Of a stretch of 64,000 nucleotides of DNA, positions 63,505 to 64,000 are shown piece by piece (position 1 is the first letter of the stretch; every line of letters starts with the position of its first letter). The notes beneath the pieces are model-generated. The model ran no database searches. It worked only from the letters and a program-made list of their open reading frames with translations, and had not been told where the DNA came from. The stretch spans positions 8,289,501 to 8,353,500 of the forward strand of contig JAPFFF010000004.1 in NCBI GenBank assembly GCA_039105265.1. The letters are read 5' to 3'. The translations under genes were made by a program, and so were the position numbers. Origin of the DNA: Tritrichomonas musculus. Lineage: Eukaryota > Parabasalia > Tritrichomonadida > Tritrichomonadidae.

Positions 63505-64000
63505 ACTCATACTTTTTTTTACCCTCTCAGCTTTTCAAACTGTTGGGAAACACGAAAGTCATAAGTACATGAAAAGTATGATTTAAGAAAACTGCTAAAC
63601 ATTCTTTTGTTAATGATAATAATTATGAGGTTTAATTATTGTAATGATGAGTGTAATTAGATTGAGAGAAGCAGTGTCAGTTTATAAGGCAATGCAGTTG
63701 TGGTTGATTGTTCAAAGAAGTAGTAGTGTTATGACTCAATGCATAAGTAGTAGTTTATTACAAATAAATAAACAAATATAAATAGATAGTAATGTTTTAT
63801 AAATTAACAAAATAATATTTTAAAAATAAATATTGGTATAAATGAGGAAAATAATGTGCATGCATCCGATTAAACGAGGTGCATGCATCCGATTGAACGA
63901 GATGAATGAATCCGATTAAACGAGATGAATGAATCCGATTAAACAAGGTGCATGCATCCGATTAAACGAGATGAATGAATCCGATTGAACGAGGTGCATG
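63089..64000 (+). repeat. Upstream part of the next array unit (runs off the window)
   Basis: It resumes the unit after the insertion: conserved 3' flank, (TAA)n tail of the copy-7/10 type, GTGTCAG variant (about 63677), and the first six or so minisatellite units from 63857. The gene it serves would begin just beyond 64000. Confidence 0.9.

Larger units (their letters stand above)
37535..64000 (+). repeat. Tandem array of 1.88-kb gene-bearing units
   Basis: Ten full coding copies start at 40194, 42072, 43950, 45832, 47710, 49588, 51489, 53367, 55245 and 57146, with spacings of 1878, 1878, 1882, 1878, 1878, 1901, 1878, 1878 and 1901 bp. Each unit holds the gene, its 3' flank, a (TAA)n microsatellite, and a 23-bp minisatellite shortly before the next gene. 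The +23 spacings are one extra minisatellite unit, and the +4 is a GATT duplication at about 45530. The first unit lacks its front and carries a hAT-type insertion. The unit after 57146 is split by 57832-63088 and continues past the window. Units are otherwise almost identical, implying recent amplification or homogenisation. Confidence 0.95.

Overview
The window looks like nuclear DNA of a parabasalid protist, most likely a Tritrichomonas-type trichomonad. It is very AT-rich and its genes have no visible introns. Several start codons are preceded at 8-15 nt by an initiator-like TCA(C/T)(T/A) motif, the core promoter known from trichomonads. The proteins are also typical: a giant multi-pass PAS/cyclase-like receptor, a BTB plus Tubby-like protein, a kinase with C2 domains and a second small kinase. 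This assignment rests on protein style and promoter motifs, not on rRNA, which is absent.

Left part (1-25 kb). Single-copy-looking host genes are separated by AT-rich spacers packed with DNA-transposon remains: a 140-aa unknown protein (176-598), a BTB/Tubby-like protein (3824-4912), a 95-aa coiled-coil protein (6553-6840), a 2165-aa multi-pass PAS and cyclase-homology protein (14157-20654), a kinase-coiled coil-2xC2 protein (about 21358-23541) and a second protein kinase (24135-25091). Between them I place five non-autonomous elements by matching terminal inverted repeats (TIRs) and target duplications: 626-1544 with 1255-1492 nested inside, 1610-3026, 5019-6301 and 11675-13064. A 2.2-kb pogo-like element with a full transposase frame lies at 8574-10792.

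Middle part (25-37 kb). This is a nest of insertions. A helicase-like gene, possibly virus-derived and treated here as a fossil, is split by a well-preserved pogo-like element (27815-29440). Flanking AT-rich DNA holds further elements at 26151-26849, 30702-32700 (with a hAT-type element, 31054-31531, inside it) and 32702-34065. A host gene for a macro-domain-like protein follows (35415-36524). About 0.6 kb upstream of it is a perfect 23-bp hairpin whose left arm lies within a 29-nt exact copy of that gene's coding sequence.

Right part (37.5-64 kb). A tandem array of about 1.88-kb units each encodes the same 145-aa protein (basic N-terminus, polyproline, Asn/Thr-rich middle, acidic and Trp-rich C-terminus). 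There are ten complete identical frames, a 5'-truncated copy at the left edge interrupted by a 1054-bp hAT-type element, and a further unit running off the right edge. Each unit carries a 23-bp minisatellite about 150 bp before the start codon. The last six units form two copies of a three-unit, 5657-bp higher-order repeat. One unit is interrupted by about 5.26 kb that is mostly a 122/123-bp satellite built of opposed CAGGTGGAAG/CTTCCACCTG arms. No tRNA, rRNA or CRISPR was found.
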